DNA of 64,000 bases from Mongoliimonas terrestris (lineage in GTDB: Bacteria; Pseudomonadota; Alphaproteobacteria; Rhizobiales; Pleomorphomonadaceae). Below are positions 29,108 to 37,890 of the stretch, one piece after another. The stretch is taken from NCBI RefSeq assembly GCF_001927285.1, contig NZ_MSIG01000003.1, positions 186,001-250,000 on the forward strand. Direction: 5' to 3'. Under the pieces are notes generated by a model, which was not told the DNA's origin, did not search any database, and saw only the letters and a list, made by a program, of their open reading frames with translations. Position 1 is the first letter of the stretch, and the number at the start of each line of letters is the position of its first letter. A program made the position numbers and the translations under genes.

Positions 29108-29486
29108 GGTGCGAATGAACCGTCGGCACGGCGCACCTGCTGCCATGGGCTTTGGCGACAGGTCGTCCCGTGCGCGTGCGCGGCTAACCACAATCTCGAT
29201 TCAGTAAATACTTACAACGAGGTTGACGGTCATCCGAGGGCAAGTGCTTACGCAAACCGTCTTACGTACGGGTCCGAATTTCCGGTTCTCCAGCTACCGG
29301 TTAACGTCCTTCCCAGAGCAGAACCTCAAGACGCGGCGCCAGGTCGGACGGACCTTGAAGCCGCCTCGGCGTCCCCCCTGGCCGATCGGCCGGGCGACGC
29401 GGAACCGCAAATCCCGTGGACGGACGGGGCGGGTCGGTCGGTTCGGCTCCACGAGCGGGCCGCTTCCATGGCTCCGAGGAGGGATA
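29108..29486 (+). promoter_or_regulatory. fixK upstream region with a possible FixJ box and a weak FixK half-site
   Basis: This 379-bp gap holds no gene. At 29261-29270 is CTTACGTACG; the reverse strand reads GTACGTAA, seven of eight bases of the FixJ core GTAMGTAG. At 29223-29236 TTGACGGTCATCCG keeps the left half of a FixK site but only part of the right half, so autoregulation is possible but weakly supported. The last 10 bp carry GAGGAGGG for fixK translation. Confidence 0.4.
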
Positions 29487-30239
29487 ATGTATCTGGATCC
29501 GAAGATGACTGCCGCGGCCGTCGAGGTCGCGGATACACCGCGCCAGCTGGGCACCGGCCGTTACGCCGGAACGCGCCGGCGGCCTCTTCCGCCCGATACC
29601 GCCTGGACCGAGTTCCTGGCATCCTCCCGCGCCCGGTTGGAGACGCTGGGCGCGCACGAGATCCTGTTCCACGAAGACGACGCCGCCAACCACATCTACG
29701 AGGTGGTGTCCGGCCAGGTGATGCTCTACCGGCTGATCAACGACGGTCGCCGCCAGGTGGTGGACATCGTCAGCGCGGGCGACCTGTTCGGCCTCTCCAT
29801 GACGGGCCTGCACGACTGTTCCGCCGAGACCCTCACCGCCGCCGAGGTTCGCGTGCTCGACCGCCGCGACATCGAGGGCTCGGGCGCCCTGCAGACCCAC
29901 GTCAACCGCTGCCTGATGACGCGGATCGAATCGCTGCACTCCCACACCGTCCTCCTCGGCCGCAAGTCCGCCCAGGAGCGAGTCGCGAGCTTCCTGATGC
30001 GCTTCGTGCCGAAGCGCGGCGTGGTCGGCTGCGTCGGCCCGGCGGTCGGTCATGACGACCAGACCGTGGTGCTGCGCATGACCCGCCAGGAGATCGCCGA
30101 CTATCTGGGCCTCACCATCGAGACCGTGAGCCGGGTGCTCTCCGACATGAAGCGGCGCGGCATCATCTCCATCGAGAGGAACGACCACATCCATATGGCG
30201 AGCGTCTGCCGCGTCTGCAAACTGACCGGGATGCACTGA
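29487..30239 (+). CDS. fixK: Crp/Fnr-family regulator FixK
   Basis: The 250-residue activator has an N-terminal cyclic-nucleotide-binding-like beta barrel (ILFHEDDAANHIYEVVSGQV to VDIVSAGDLFGLSM), a long dimerisation helix, and a C-terminal winged helix with the FNR/FixK recognition helix (MTRQEIADYLGLTIETVSRV). The E-SR residues of this helix read TTGAT half-sites. It lacks the N-terminal cysteine cluster of FNR, so oxygen control should come through FixLJ. A short Cys-x-x-Cys occurs near the very C-terminus (VCRVCKLTGMH). ATG 29487 follows GAGGAGGG. Its likely targets in this window are hemN, ccoNOQP, ccoGHIS and hemA. Confidence 0.92.
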   Translation: MYLDPKMTAAAVEVADTPRQLGTGRYAGTRRRPLPPDTAWTEFLASSRARLETLGAHEILFHEDDAANHIYEVVSGQVMLYRLINDGRRQVVDIVSAGDLFGLSMTGLHDCSAETLTAAEVRVLDRRDIEGSGALQTHVNRCLMTRIESLHSHTVLLGRKSAQERVASFLMRFVPKRGVVGCVGPAVGHDDQTVVLRMTRQEIADYLGLTIETVSRVLSDMKRRGIISIERNDHIHMASVCRVCKLTGMH

Positions 30240-30454
30240 GTTTTCCGCCCGGCCGGATCCCCGCCAAGGGCTTCGGCGTCTCCCTTCCCCGGACCACGCT
30301 CCTCCTCCCACGTGGTCCGCCGCCTCCTCGGAGAGGCCGCCTTGCGCTCCGCCCGTGGGTCTCAAGTCCGGGTTGGAGCGCATTTTGTTTTCTGGAACCA
30401 CCATGGCTGACAGCCGTGGATCGACACGGCTGCGCGGGCCTGGACGGTCCGCGG

Positions 30455-31819
30455 TCAGACCGCCACCGAATGGCGGCCGCCGTGGCCGAGGTAGGCGTCG
30501 AAGGCGCTCGCCACCACGCGGGCGATCTCGGTCGGCTGGCGGTCGATGCGAACGGTCCAGCCGTCGATCGTGACCCAGCCCGCATCGGCGAGCGGCCGCA
30601 GCGTCTGAAGGTCGGCGGTGAACGCGGTCGGCTCGGCGCCGAACCCGGCGGCAATCGCCGCAAGGTCCACCTGGAAGAGGGAGAGCAGCGCCTCGATCAC
30701 CCGGCCGCGCATCAGGTCGTCGCCCGCGAAGGCCCGGCCGCGCACGGTGGCCAGATGCCCGGCCTCGATGGCCCGGGTCCAGGAAGCGGTGTCGGGCGCG
30801 TTCTGGGCATAGCCCTCCGGAGTCCGGCCGATGGAGGAGGCGCCGAACCCGATCAGGGTCTCGGCCGCATCGGTGGTGTAGCCCTGGAAGTTGCGGCGGA
30901 GCGTGCCGGCGTCGCGGGCAAGGGTCAGCGGGTCGTCCGGCCGGGCGAAATGGTCGATGCCGATCGCCTCGTAGCCGAAGGCGTCGATGGTCTCCCGCGC
31001 CACCCGGGCAAGGTCGATGCGCGCCTCCGTGTTCGGCAGCAGCGCCTCGTCGATCAGCGCCTGATTGGCCTTGAACCAGGGCACGTGCGCATAGCCGAAG
31101 AGCGCGATGCGGCTCGGGGCGAGACCGGCGGCGTTCATGGCGGTGGCCCGGATGGTCTCCAGGGTTTGGCCGGGCAGGCCGTACATCAGGTCGAAGTTGA
31201 TGTCGTGGATGCCGGCGGTGCGAAGCGCCACATAGGCGGCTTCCACCACCTCCAGCGGCTGCAGCCGGCCGATTGCGGCCTGCACGCCGGGGTCGAGATC
31301 CTGGACGCCGAGGCTGGCGCGGGTGACGCCGGCGGCCATCAGGCGGCGGGCGCCTTCGCGGCTGACATGGCGGGGGTCGAGCTCGATGGCGTGCTCCACG
31401 TCGTCGCGCACCCGGAAATGGCGGTGGATATCCTCCACCACGTCCTCGAAGCAGTCGGCCGGCAGGAGGTTCGGCGTCCCGCCGCCCCAGTGGATATGCG
31501 ACACCGCCACCGGGCCGGTGAACTCGGCCACGAGCGCGATCTCCCGGCGCAGCGTCTCCGCGTAGGCGCGGATCGGCGCGTCCTTGCGGGAGGCCTTGGT
31601 GGTGCAGCCGCAATAGTGGCAGATCGACCGGCAGAAGGGCACGTGCACATAAAGTGACACGGCATCGTCCCGGCTCCCGGCGCGCATCAGCCATGCGGCA
31701 TGGATTTCCGCGTCCACTTGCGTTGAGAAGTGGGGTGCCGTCGGATACGAGGTGTACCGTGGCACGGTGCGGCGCGCGAGCTCTGAGAGCGAGACGGACG
31801 TGATGACAGGTGCGTTCAT
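30455..31819 (-). CDS. hemN: Oxygen-independent coproporphyrinogen III oxidase (radical SAM)
   Basis: The 454-residue enzyme decarboxylates coproporphyrinogen III to protoporphyrinogen IX without oxygen. The radical SAM cluster motif PFCRSICHYCGC has Cys63, 67 and 70 plus the HemN-specific fourth Cys72, and the N-terminus has the HemN motif PRYTSYPTAPHF. HIHWGGGTPNLL and the following barrel strands are typical. The four-cysteine motif and full length favour genuine HemN over HemW. A perfect FixK site stands 42 bp (centre to ATG) upstream, and no Shine-Dalgarno precedes the ATG. It supplies heme to the cbb3 oxidase under low oxygen. Confidence 0.94.
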   Translation of the reverse strand: MNAPVITSVSLSELARRTVPRYTSYPTAPHFSTQVDAEIHAAWLMRAGSRDDAVSLYVHVPFCRSICHYCGCTTKASRKDAPIRAYAETLRREIALVAEFTGPVAVSHIHWGGGTPNLLPADCFEDVVEDIHRHFRVRDDVEHAIELDPRHVSREGARRLMAAGVTRASLGVQDLDPGVQAAIGRLQPLEVVEAAYVALRTAGIHDINFDLMYGLPGQTLETIRATAMNAAGLAPSRIALFGYAHVPWFKANQALIDEALLPNTEARIDLARVARETIDAFGYEAIGIDHFARPDDPLTLARDAGTLRRNFQGYTTDAAETLIGFGASSIGRTPEGYAQNAPDTASWTRAIEAGHLATVRGRAFAGDDLMRGRVIEALLSLFQVDLAAIAAGFGAEPTAFTADLQTLRPLADAGWVTIDGWTVRIDRQPTEIARVVASAFDAYLGHGGRHSVAV

Positions 31820-31854
31820 GAAGCGGAGGATCGTCGGTTTCCAGACGGTCCGCT

Positions 31855-31868
31855 TTGATGAAGGTCAA
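31855..31868 (-). promoter_or_regulatory. FixK/FNR box of hemN
   Basis: The site TTGATGAAGGTCAA fits TTGAY-N4-RTCAA exactly. Its centre is 41.5-42.5 bp from the hemN start codon. If FixK acts at the usual -41.5 position, transcription would begin at or within a base or two of the ATG. GATCCT at 31832-31827 would be a weak -10. Confidence 0.88.
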
Positions 31869-31954
31869 ATCCGTCGTCCTCGACGCACGCGGCGACCGCC
31901 GGCCGAAGTATCCAACCGCCCGCACGTTTCCGCCGCCGGCCCGGGTGGCCGCCG

Positions 31955-33091
31955 ATGACGCCGCCTGACGAGACGTCGGACCGGACCCCGTTGCACGCCA
32001 AGGCCAACGGCGGGAGGGCACCGCTGTCGCGGATCGATCCCAAGTCGCCGGGCGCGCTCGCCCTCCTGTTCGTCCTCGGAGCGCTTGGCGGGGCGGTCTT
32101 CGCGGCGCTCGGCCTGCCGGCCGCCTGGCTTTCCGGCGCCATGGTGTTCACCGGCGCCGCCGCGCTCGCCGGGTTGGACGCCACGGTGCCGAACCGGCTC
32201 CGCGACCTCGTCTACATGATCCTCGGCGTCTCCATGGGCGCCGGCGTCACACCCGACATCCTCGACCAGATGAGCGCCTGGCCGATCAGCCTGATCGGGC
32301 TCGCCGGCACGGTCGCGGCGGTGACGCTCGCCAGCTACGGCTTCCTGAGGAAAGTGGCGGGCTGGGATCCGGCGACCGCCTATTTCGCCGCCATCCCGGG
32401 CGCGCTCACCATGACGCTCGCCACCGCCGAGGTGAGCAACGCGGACATGCGCAAGGTGGCGCTCTCCCAGTCCATGCGGCTCTTCATGCTGGTGGCCGTG
32501 CTGCCGGTGCTGGTCACCTCGTTCGAGGCGCCGACCGGCGCGCCGCTCGACGGGGCGGTGACGGATGACCTCATGTCGCTTGTCCTCCTCGCGGTCGGAG
32601 GGGTCGTCGGCTCGGCGCTCGCGGTGCTTGCCCGCATCCCCGCCGGCGTTCTCATCGGCGCCTTCGTGGCGAGCAGCCTCCTGCACGGGATCGGGCTTGT
32701 GGAGGGGCAACTGCCGGCGGCCGTTCAATTGCCGGCTTTCGTGGCGCTCGGCGCCTTCCTCGGCCTTCGCTTCGCCGGCACGTCGCTTCGCCTCGTGATC
32801 AGCACCATCGCCATCGGCGTCGGTTCCTTCGCGGTGGCGTTCGCCGCTTCGCTCGCCGGCGCGATCCTCGTCGCCGAACTCGCCGGCCTCGGCCTCGGCC
32901 AGGTGCTGATCGCCTTCGCGCCGGGCGGGCTGGAGGCGATGGTGATCCTCGCCTTCGTGCTCGGCGTCGACCCGGCCTTCGTGGCGGCCCACCATCTCGC
33001 CCGCTTCGTCGCCATGACGGTGGTGGTGCCGCTGTTCGCCCGCTTCGTGCTCGGCGCCGACTGGGACCAGCGCAGCGCCCGCAGCGTCTGA
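31955..33091 (+). CDS. AbrB family membrane protein (duplicated PF05145-type domain)
   Basis: The 378-residue protein is hydrophobic throughout after a polar N-terminus of about 30 residues. About ten membrane segments form two similar halves (ALALLFVLGALGGAVFAALG ... and VVGSALAVLARIPAGVLIGA ...), which fits the AbrB-duplication membrane family (once labelled ammonia monooxygenase-like). It is unrelated to the DNA-binding AbrB of Bacillus. Function is not established; transport is a guess. It is divergent from hemN, and the FixK box between them is 87 bp before this start, so shared control is possible. Confidence 0.8.
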   Translation: MTPPDETSDRTPLHAKANGGRAPLSRIDPKSPGALALLFVLGALGGAVFAALGLPAAWLSGAMVFTGAAALAGLDATVPNRLRDLVYMILGVSMGAGVTPDILDQMSAWPISLIGLAGTVAAVTLASYGFLRKVAGWDPATAYFAAIPGALTMTLATAEVSNADMRKVALSQSMRLFMLVAVLPVLVTSFEAPTGAPLDGAVTDDLMSLVLLAVGGVVGSALAVLARIPAGVLIGAFVASSLLHGIGLVEGQLPAAVQLPAFVALGAFLGLRFAGTSLRLVISTIAIGVGSFAVAFAASLAGAILVAELAGLGLGQVLIAFAPGGLEAMVILAFVLGVDPAFVAAHHLARFVAMTVVVPLFARFVLGADWDQRSARSV

Positions 33092-33222
33092 ACCCTCCGC
33101 GTCCTCCGCATCCTCCACGCACGGCAAGCCCACACGCCCGACCGACCGGGTCTGTAGGAATGCGAAGGCGCGCCCTCAAACCCTTGAAAAACGAGGGCTT
33201 CAAACCAACGCCGCCGCGGCCG

Positions 33223-33236
33223 TTGATTTGAGTCAA
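33223..33236 (+). promoter_or_regulatory. FixK/FNR box of ccoNOQP
   Basis: The site TTGATTTGAGTCAA fits TTGAY-N4-RTCAA exactly. A start of transcription near 33271 would place the centre at -41.5, with TAGGGT (33259-33264) as a weak -10 and a leader of about 67 bases before the ccoN ATG. Confidence 0.92.
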
Positions 33237-33337
33237 GGCCTGCCGATCCGCGCCTGCCTAGGGTCACCGTCGAACAACCGGGTCTTCCGCCCGGTGGGAT
33301 CGTTCGTTTCGACCTTAAGATAAAAGGGGCGACAATC

Positions 33338-34993
33338 ATGACAGCGCAGAGGTCCACGCCTCTCATGTCGCTCGAGGAAGGCGGATATGCCGTCTTCCTG
33401 GGGCTTCTATCCTTCGTCTGCCTGCTGATCGCCGGCAAGGCGGTGGACCCTGTGATGGGCTTTCACGCCTTTCTCGGCGCCGTGTTCTCGGCCGCCGGTG
33501 TGTTCTTCATCGTCAAGAGCTACCTGGACGACAAGGGCGCACTGGCCCCGCAGGAGATCGACGGCAAGCCGAACTACAACTTCGGCCCGGTGAAGTTCGG
33601 CACGATCGCGGCGCTCTTCTGGGGCATTGCGGGCTTCCTGGTCGGCGTCATCATCGCCACCCAGCTGGCCTATCCGGCGCTGAACCTCGACCTGCCGTGG
33701 ACCACGTTCGGCCGGCTGCGGCCGCTGCACACCTCCGCGGTGATCTTCGCCTTCGGCGGCAACGTGCTCCTCGCCACGTCCTTCTACGTGGTGCAGCGCA
33801 CCTGCCGGGCGCGCATGCCGGGCAAGATCACGCCCTGGTTCATCATCCTCGGCTACAACGCCTTCATCGTGATCGCCGGCACGGGCTACCTGTTCGGCGC
33901 CACCCAGGGCAAGGAATACGCCGAGCCGGAGTGGTATGCGGACCTGTGGCTGACCATCGTCTGGGTGGTCTATCTCCTGGCCTTCCTGGCGACGCTCTGG
34001 AAGCGCAAGGAGCCGCACATCTACGTGGCGAACTGGTTCTACCTCGCCTTCATCGTCACCATCGCCATGCTGCATGTCGTCAACAACGCCACCATTCCGG
34101 TGTCGATCTACGGCATCAAGTCGTACATCGTCTGGGCGGGCGTCCAGGACGCCATGGTGCAGTGGTGGTACGGCCACAACGCGGTCGGCTTCTTCCTGAC
34201 CGCCGGTTTCCTCGCCATCATGTACTACTTCGTGCCGAAGCAGGCGAACCGGCCGGTCTACTCCTACCGCCTGTCGATCGTGCACTTCTGGGCGCTGATC
34301 TTCCTCTACATCTGGGCAGGTCCGCACCATCTGCACTACACGGCACTGCCGGAATGGGCCTCCACCCTCGGCATGACCTTCTCGATCATGCTGTGGATGC
34401 CCTCCTGGGGCGGCATGATCAACGGCCTGATGACGCTCTCGGGCGCCTGGGACAAGCTCAGAACCGACCCGGTCCTGCGCATGATGGTGGTGTCCATCGC
34501 CTTCTACGGCATGTCCACCTTCGAAGGCCCGCTGATGTCCGTGAAGGCGGTCAACAGCCTCAGCCACTACACCGACTGGACCATCGGCCACGTGCATTCC
34601 GGCGCGCTCGGCTGGGTCGCCTACATCTCCTTCGGCGCCATCTACTGCCTCGTGCCGTGGCTCTGGAACCGCAAGCAGCTCTACTCGCTGAAGCTCGTCG
34701 ACTGGCACTTCTGGGTGTCGACCCTCGGCATCGTCCTCTACATCTCGGCGATGTGGGTGGCGGGCATCATGCAGGGCCTGATGTGGCGCGCCTACACCGA
34801 GCTCGGCTTCCTCCAGTACTCGTTCATCGAGACCGTGGAGGCGATGCATCCCTACTACCTCATCCGGGCTCTCGGCGGCGTGCTCTTCCTCTTGGGCGGG
34901 CTGATCATGGCCTACAACATCTACATGACCATCCGCTTCGGCGAGGCTGAAGAAGCCGCCGGTGGCCGGGTGTCGCTGGCTCCGGCCGAGTGA
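33338..34993 (+). CDS. ccoN: cbb3-type cytochrome c oxidase subunit I
   Basis: The 551-residue catalytic subunit has about 12 membrane helices and the invariant histidines for heme b, heme b3 and CuB, seen in [15 protein letters not shown], in [15 protein letters not shown] and in [18 protein letters not shown]. It reduces oxygen to water at high affinity and pumps protons, in the inner membrane. A GGGGC-type weak ribosome site precedes the ATG. It is the first gene of ccoNOQP and is driven from the FixK box about 100 bp upstream. Confidence 0.97.
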   Translation: MTAQRSTPLMSLEEGGYAVFLGLLSFVCLLIAGKAVDPVMGFHAFLGAVFSAAGVFFIVKSYLDDKGALAPQEIDGKPNYNFGPVKFGTIAALFWGIAGFLVGVIIATQLAYPALNLDLPWTTFGRLRPLHTSAVIFAFGGNVLLATSFYVVQRTCRARMPGKITPWFIILGYNAFIVIAGTGYLFGATQGKEYAEPEWYADLWLTIVWVVYLLAFLATLWKRKEPHIYVANWFYLAFIVTIAMLHVVNNATIPVSIYGIKSYIVWAGVQDAMVQWWYGHNAVGFFLTAGFLAIMYYFVPKQANRPVYSYRLSIVHFWALIFLYIWAGPHHLHYTALPEWASTLGMTFSIMLWMPSWGGMINGLMTLSGAWDKLRTDPVLRMMVVSIAFYGMSTFEGPLMSVKAVNSLSHYTDWTIGHVHSGALGWVAYISFGAIYCLVPWLWNRKQLYSLKLVDWHFWVSTLGIVLYISAMWVAGIMQGLMWRAYTELGFLQYSFIETVEAMHPYYLIRALGGVLFLLGGLIMAYNIYMTIRFGEAEEAAGGRVSLAPAE

Positions 34994-35007
34994 CGGAGGC
35001 AAGACCC

Positions 35008-35736
35008 ATGTCCCTGTTCGACAAGCACGCAGTCTTCGAGAAGAACTCCATTCTTCTCACCGTGGGCGTCCTCGTGGTGGTCGCCATCGGCGGCCTCGTG
35101 GAGATCGTCCCGCTCTTCTACCTGAAGAGCACCATCGAGACGGTGGAGGGCGTCAGGCCCTACACCCCGCTGGAACTGGCCGGCCGCAACATATACGTCC
35201 GCGAGGGCTGCTACCTCTGCCACAGCCAGATGGTGCGGCCCATGCGCGACGAGATCGAGCGCTACGGCCACTTCTCCCTCGCCGCGGAGAGCCAGTACGA
35301 CCGGCCCTTCCAGTGGGGCTCCAAGCGCACGGGTCCGGATCTTGCCCGCGTCGGCGGCAAGTATTCCGACGAATGGCACGTGGCCCATCTGGTGGACCCG
35401 CGCCAGGTGGTGCCGGCCTCCATCATGCCGGGCTACCCCTTCCTGATGACCGAACTGAAGGCCGATCGCATCGCGGACGACCTGAAGGTGCTCAGCATGG
35501 AGGGCGTGCCCTACACGGAAGAGCACGTGGTCAACGCGCGCCTGGACCTCCATGCGCAGCTCGACCCGGACGGCGACGTGGACGCCTTCCTGGAGCGCTA
35601 TCCGAAGTCCGTGGTGCGCGACTTCGACGGCGATCCCTCGAAGGTCACCGAGATGGACGCGCTGGTCGCCTATCTCCAGCACCTCGGCACGTTCGTGGAC
35701 TTCACCGTCTACGACAACAAAGCCAACCTGCGCTGA
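35008..35736 (+). CDS. ccoO: cbb3-type cytochrome c oxidase subunit II (mono-heme)
   Basis: The 242-residue subunit has one N-terminal anchor ([20 protein letters not shown]) and a single heme c site, [13 protein letters not shown], with Cys68, Cys71 and His72. It passes electrons from CcoP to CcoN. I chose the ATG at 35008 because GGAGG at 34995-34999 stands eight bases before it; the frame is open a few codons further. It begins 14 bp after the ccoN stop. Confidence 0.96.
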   Translation: MSLFDKHAVFEKNSILLTVGVLVVVAIGGLVEIVPLFYLKSTIETVEGVRPYTPLELAGRNIYVREGCYLCHSQMVRPMRDEIERYGHFSLAAESQYDRPFQWGSKRTGPDLARVGGKYSDEWHVAHLVDPRQVVPASIMPGYPFLMTELKADRIADDLKVLSMEGVPYTEEHVVNARLDLHAQLDPDGDVDAFLERYPKSVVRDFDGDPSKVTEMDALVAYLQHLGTFVDFTVYDNKANLR

Positions 35737-35748
35737 GGGGAGACGAGG

Positions 35749-35898
35749 ATGTCCTACGAAACCATCGCCGCCGTCGCCCAACAGGGCGGGCTCGTCTACT
35801 TCTTTCTTCTCTTCCTCGCCGTCCTCGTCTACGCGCTGCGGCCCCGGGCCAAAGCCACCTTCGACCAGGCCGCGCACATCCCGCTCCGGGAGGATTGA
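35749..35898 (+). CDS. ccoQ: cbb3-type cytochrome c oxidase subunit CcoQ
   Basis: This 49-residue protein (starts MSYETIAAVAQQGG, ends AHIPLRED) has a single membrane helix (LVYFFLLFLAVLVYALRP) and a short soluble tail, the usual CcoQ form. It stabilises the oxidase complex. It lies 12 bp after ccoO and 3 bp before ccoP, with GACGAGG just before its ATG. Confidence 0.93.
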   Translation: MSYETIAAVAQQGGLVYFFLLFLAVLVYALRPRAKATFDQAAHIPLRED

Positions 35899-35901
35899 GC
35901 C

Positions 35902-36771
35902 ATGGCTCAGCACGACGTCGATCACGTCTCCGGCGTGACCACCACCGGTCACGAGTGGGACGGCATCAAGGAACTGAACAATCCGCTGCCGAAGTGGTGG
36001 CTCTATCTCTTCTACATCTGCATCGTCTGGTCGTTCGGCTACTTCCTGCTCTATCCGGCGTGGCCGACGCTGACCGGCTACACCACCGGCCTGCTCGGCT
36101 ACTCCCAGCGGGAAGCGGCGCTCAACGCCGTCGCCGAGGGTGCCGCGACCCGGATCGCCGCCGGCCAGGGTCTCCTGGACGCGCCGCTGGAGACGATCCA
36201 GAACGACCCGAAGCTCCTGGAGTTCGCCATGGCGAACGGCAAGGCGGCCTTCGGCGACAACTGCGCCCCGTGCCACGGCTCGGGCGCGACCGGTGCCAAG
36301 GGCTACCCGAACCTGCAGGACGACGACTGGCTGTGGGGCGGTTCGCTCGACACCATCCACGAGACGCTGCGGGTCGGCATCCGATCCACCCATGAGGAGA
36401 CGCGCATCTCCGACATGCCGGCCTTCGGGCGGGACGGGCTCTTGGAACGCGACCAGATCAAGACGGTCGCCGCCTATGTGCTGTCGCTCTCCGGCCTGCC
36501 GGCGCCCGAAGGGGCGGATCTTGCCGCCGGCGAGACGCTCTTCGTGGAGAACTGCGCCAGTTGCCACGGCGAGAAGGGCGAGGGCATGCAGGAAATGGGC
36601 GCGCCCAACCTTGCCGACGCCATCTGGCTCTACGGCTCGGACGAGGCGACGGTGGTGGAGACTATCACCAATGCCCGGCGCGGCGTGATGCCGGCCTGGG
36701 CGGGGCGTCTCGACCCGGTCACCATCAAGTCGCTCGCCGTCTACGTGCACGCCCTCGGCGGCGGCGCCTGA
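35902..36771 (+). CDS. ccoP: cbb3-type cytochrome c oxidase subunit III (di-heme)
   Basis: The 289-residue subunit has an N-terminal membrane helix (KWWLYLFYICIVWSFGYFLL) preceded by the CcoP motif GIKELNNPLPKWW, then two cytochrome c domains with heme sites CAPCH (121-125) and CASCH (218-222). Axial methionines are probably in ISDMPAFG and in GVMPAWAG. It accepts electrons from soluble or bc1-linked cytochromes. A strong terminator follows 27 bp after the stop, so ccoNOQP is a closed operon. Confidence 0.96.
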   Translation: MAQHDVDHVSGVTTTGHEWDGIKELNNPLPKWWLYLFYICIVWSFGYFLLYPAWPTLTGYTTGLLGYSQREAALNAVAEGAATRIAAGQGLLDAPLETIQNDPKLLEFAMANGKAAFGDNCAPCHGSGATGAKGYPNLQDDDWLWGGSLDTIHETLRVGIRSTHEETRISDMPAFGRDGLLERDQIKTVAAYVLSLSGLPAPEGADLAAGETLFVENCASCHGEKGEGMQEMGAPNLADAIWLYGSDEATVVETITNARRGVMPAWAGRLDPVTIKSLAVYVHALGGGA

Positions 36772-36797
36772 CCACGGACGGGACCTGAAGCATTGGG

Positions 36798-36831
36798 AAG
36801 GCGGCGGGGTTGTGCCCCGCCGCCTTTCTTT
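36798..36831 (+). terminator. Rho-independent terminator of ccoNOQP
   Basis: A 12-bp perfect stem (AAGGCGGCGGGG / CCCCGCCGCCTT) with the 5-base loop TTGTG is followed by TTTCTTTCC on the + strand. Confidence 0.9.
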
Positions 36832-36883
36832 CCATAGTTCGCCCGCCGGCGGTCTCATCGTTCGGCGAGGCGGAGACCATCGC

Positions 36884-37255
36884 GTGACGACCAGGCCCGA
36901 TCCCGAAGTCCTCCCGATCCTGCCGTCCCTCGATCTTGCCGAGACGCACGCCTTCTACGGCGGCAAACTCGGGTTCGACCAGACGGTTTACGCGGACGAC
37001 GCCTATCTGATCGTCCGCCGCGATCCCATCGAGCTCCACTTCTGGAAGACCGACGACCGGTCGCTCTGCGAGCGGACCGCCGTCTACATCCGCGGCGGCG
37101 CGGTGGACACGCTCCACGCGGAGTTCGCCGCCCGCGGCGTGCCGCGGTTGAGCGCCTTCACCGTCCGGCCGTGGGACATGAAGGAATTCACCATCCACGA
37201 CCCGCACGGCAACCTGCTTCGGTTCGGCCGGATCCCGCTTGAGGGTGAAAGCTGA
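36884..37255 (+). CDS. VOC-family (glyoxalase/bleomycin resistance-like) protein
   Basis: The 123-residue protein has the two beta-alpha-beta-beta-beta modules of the vicinal oxygen chelate fold: LPSLDLAETHAFYGGKLGF at the start and the closing DMKEFTIHDPHGNLLRFG. It resembles the bleomycin-resistance-protein group, where a dimer binds glycopeptide antibiotics, but several VOC proteins of this size have other or unknown roles. I chose GTG 36884 because GGCGGAG precedes it and the domain begins here; the frame back to 36812 overlaps the terminator of ccoNOQP. Confidence 0.82.
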   Translation: MTTRPDPEVLPILPSLDLAETHAFYGGKLGFDQTVYADDAYLIVRRDPIELHFWKTDDRSLCERTAVYIRGGAVDTLHAEFAARGVPRLSAFTVRPWDMKEFTIHDPHGNLLRFGRIPLEGES

Positions 37256-37263
37256 CGATCCGC

Positions 37264-37752
37264 TCAGGCCGGCGGCCGGATCCGGTCCACGGCGGCGCGG
37301 ATCGAGAACGCCGTATCCCGCATGTCGTCGAGCGAGAAGGGACAGGTCTCGCCTGACGCGGGCTCGGGCGCACCGGCAAGGTCCGCAAGCTGGGCCGCGT
37401 CCTCTCTGGCGTCCTGCCAAAGGGCCTGAAGATCGATGTGCTGCCGCATCCCGGGTGTGCAGCGCCGATGGATCTGACGCTGCAAGGCCAGGATCTCGGC
37501 GGACCAGTGTTCGGCGGATCCATGGCCGAGGCCGCGATCGGCAAGTTTGATCAGGTGGGCGAAGATCTGGACGAGGAGGCTCTGGACCGTATGCAGGTCG
37601 GATCGACCCACGGATTCGATCTCCTCGGCGATGTTGTCCAGGTCGAGAGCATTGGGAAGGTCGCGCCGGCCCGCCTTGAGCGCGCGGATCAGACGCGCCT
37701 GTTCCGCGCTCCAGAGAAAGACATCATCGTCATAGGAAGCCGATCGGGACAT
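37264..37752 (-). CDS. DUF29 family protein
   Basis: The 162-residue protein has the DUF29 signature: the N-terminal YDDDVFLWSAEQARLIRALK, the central LDLDNIAEEIESVGRSDLHT, then HLIKLADRGLGHG. These small helical proteins, often present in many copies in cyanobacteria and some proteobacteria, have no known function. ATG 37752 is preceded by GGAGGG; the ATG at 37815 is less likely. It converges on the VOC gene, 8 bp away. Confidence 0.85.
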   Translation of the reverse strand: MSRSASYDDDVFLWSAEQARLIRALKAGRRDLPNALDLDNIAEEIESVGRSDLHTVQSLLVQIFAHLIKLADRGLGHGSAEHWSAEILALQRQIHRRCTPGMRQHIDLQALWQDAREDAAQLADLAGAPEPASGETCPFSLDDMRDTAFSIRAAVDRIRPPA

Positions 37753-37890
37753 GCACCCTCCAGGCGATGCCGGAATCATACGGCTTGATGGGCTGCCTGC
37801 AAGCCTTGTTCCCACCGACGTCGGCGCAGGACTGCTCCGCCGTCGGTCCTTCCGTGGGCAGATACGCCATGGCGGCGCCGGTCGATCCGC

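Noticed and set aside
33183..33203. TTGAA ... TTCAA palindrome upstream of ccoN as a further FixK box
   Set aside because: The spacing between half-sites is too long and the bases differ from TTGAY/RTCAA; the exact box at 33223 explains control.
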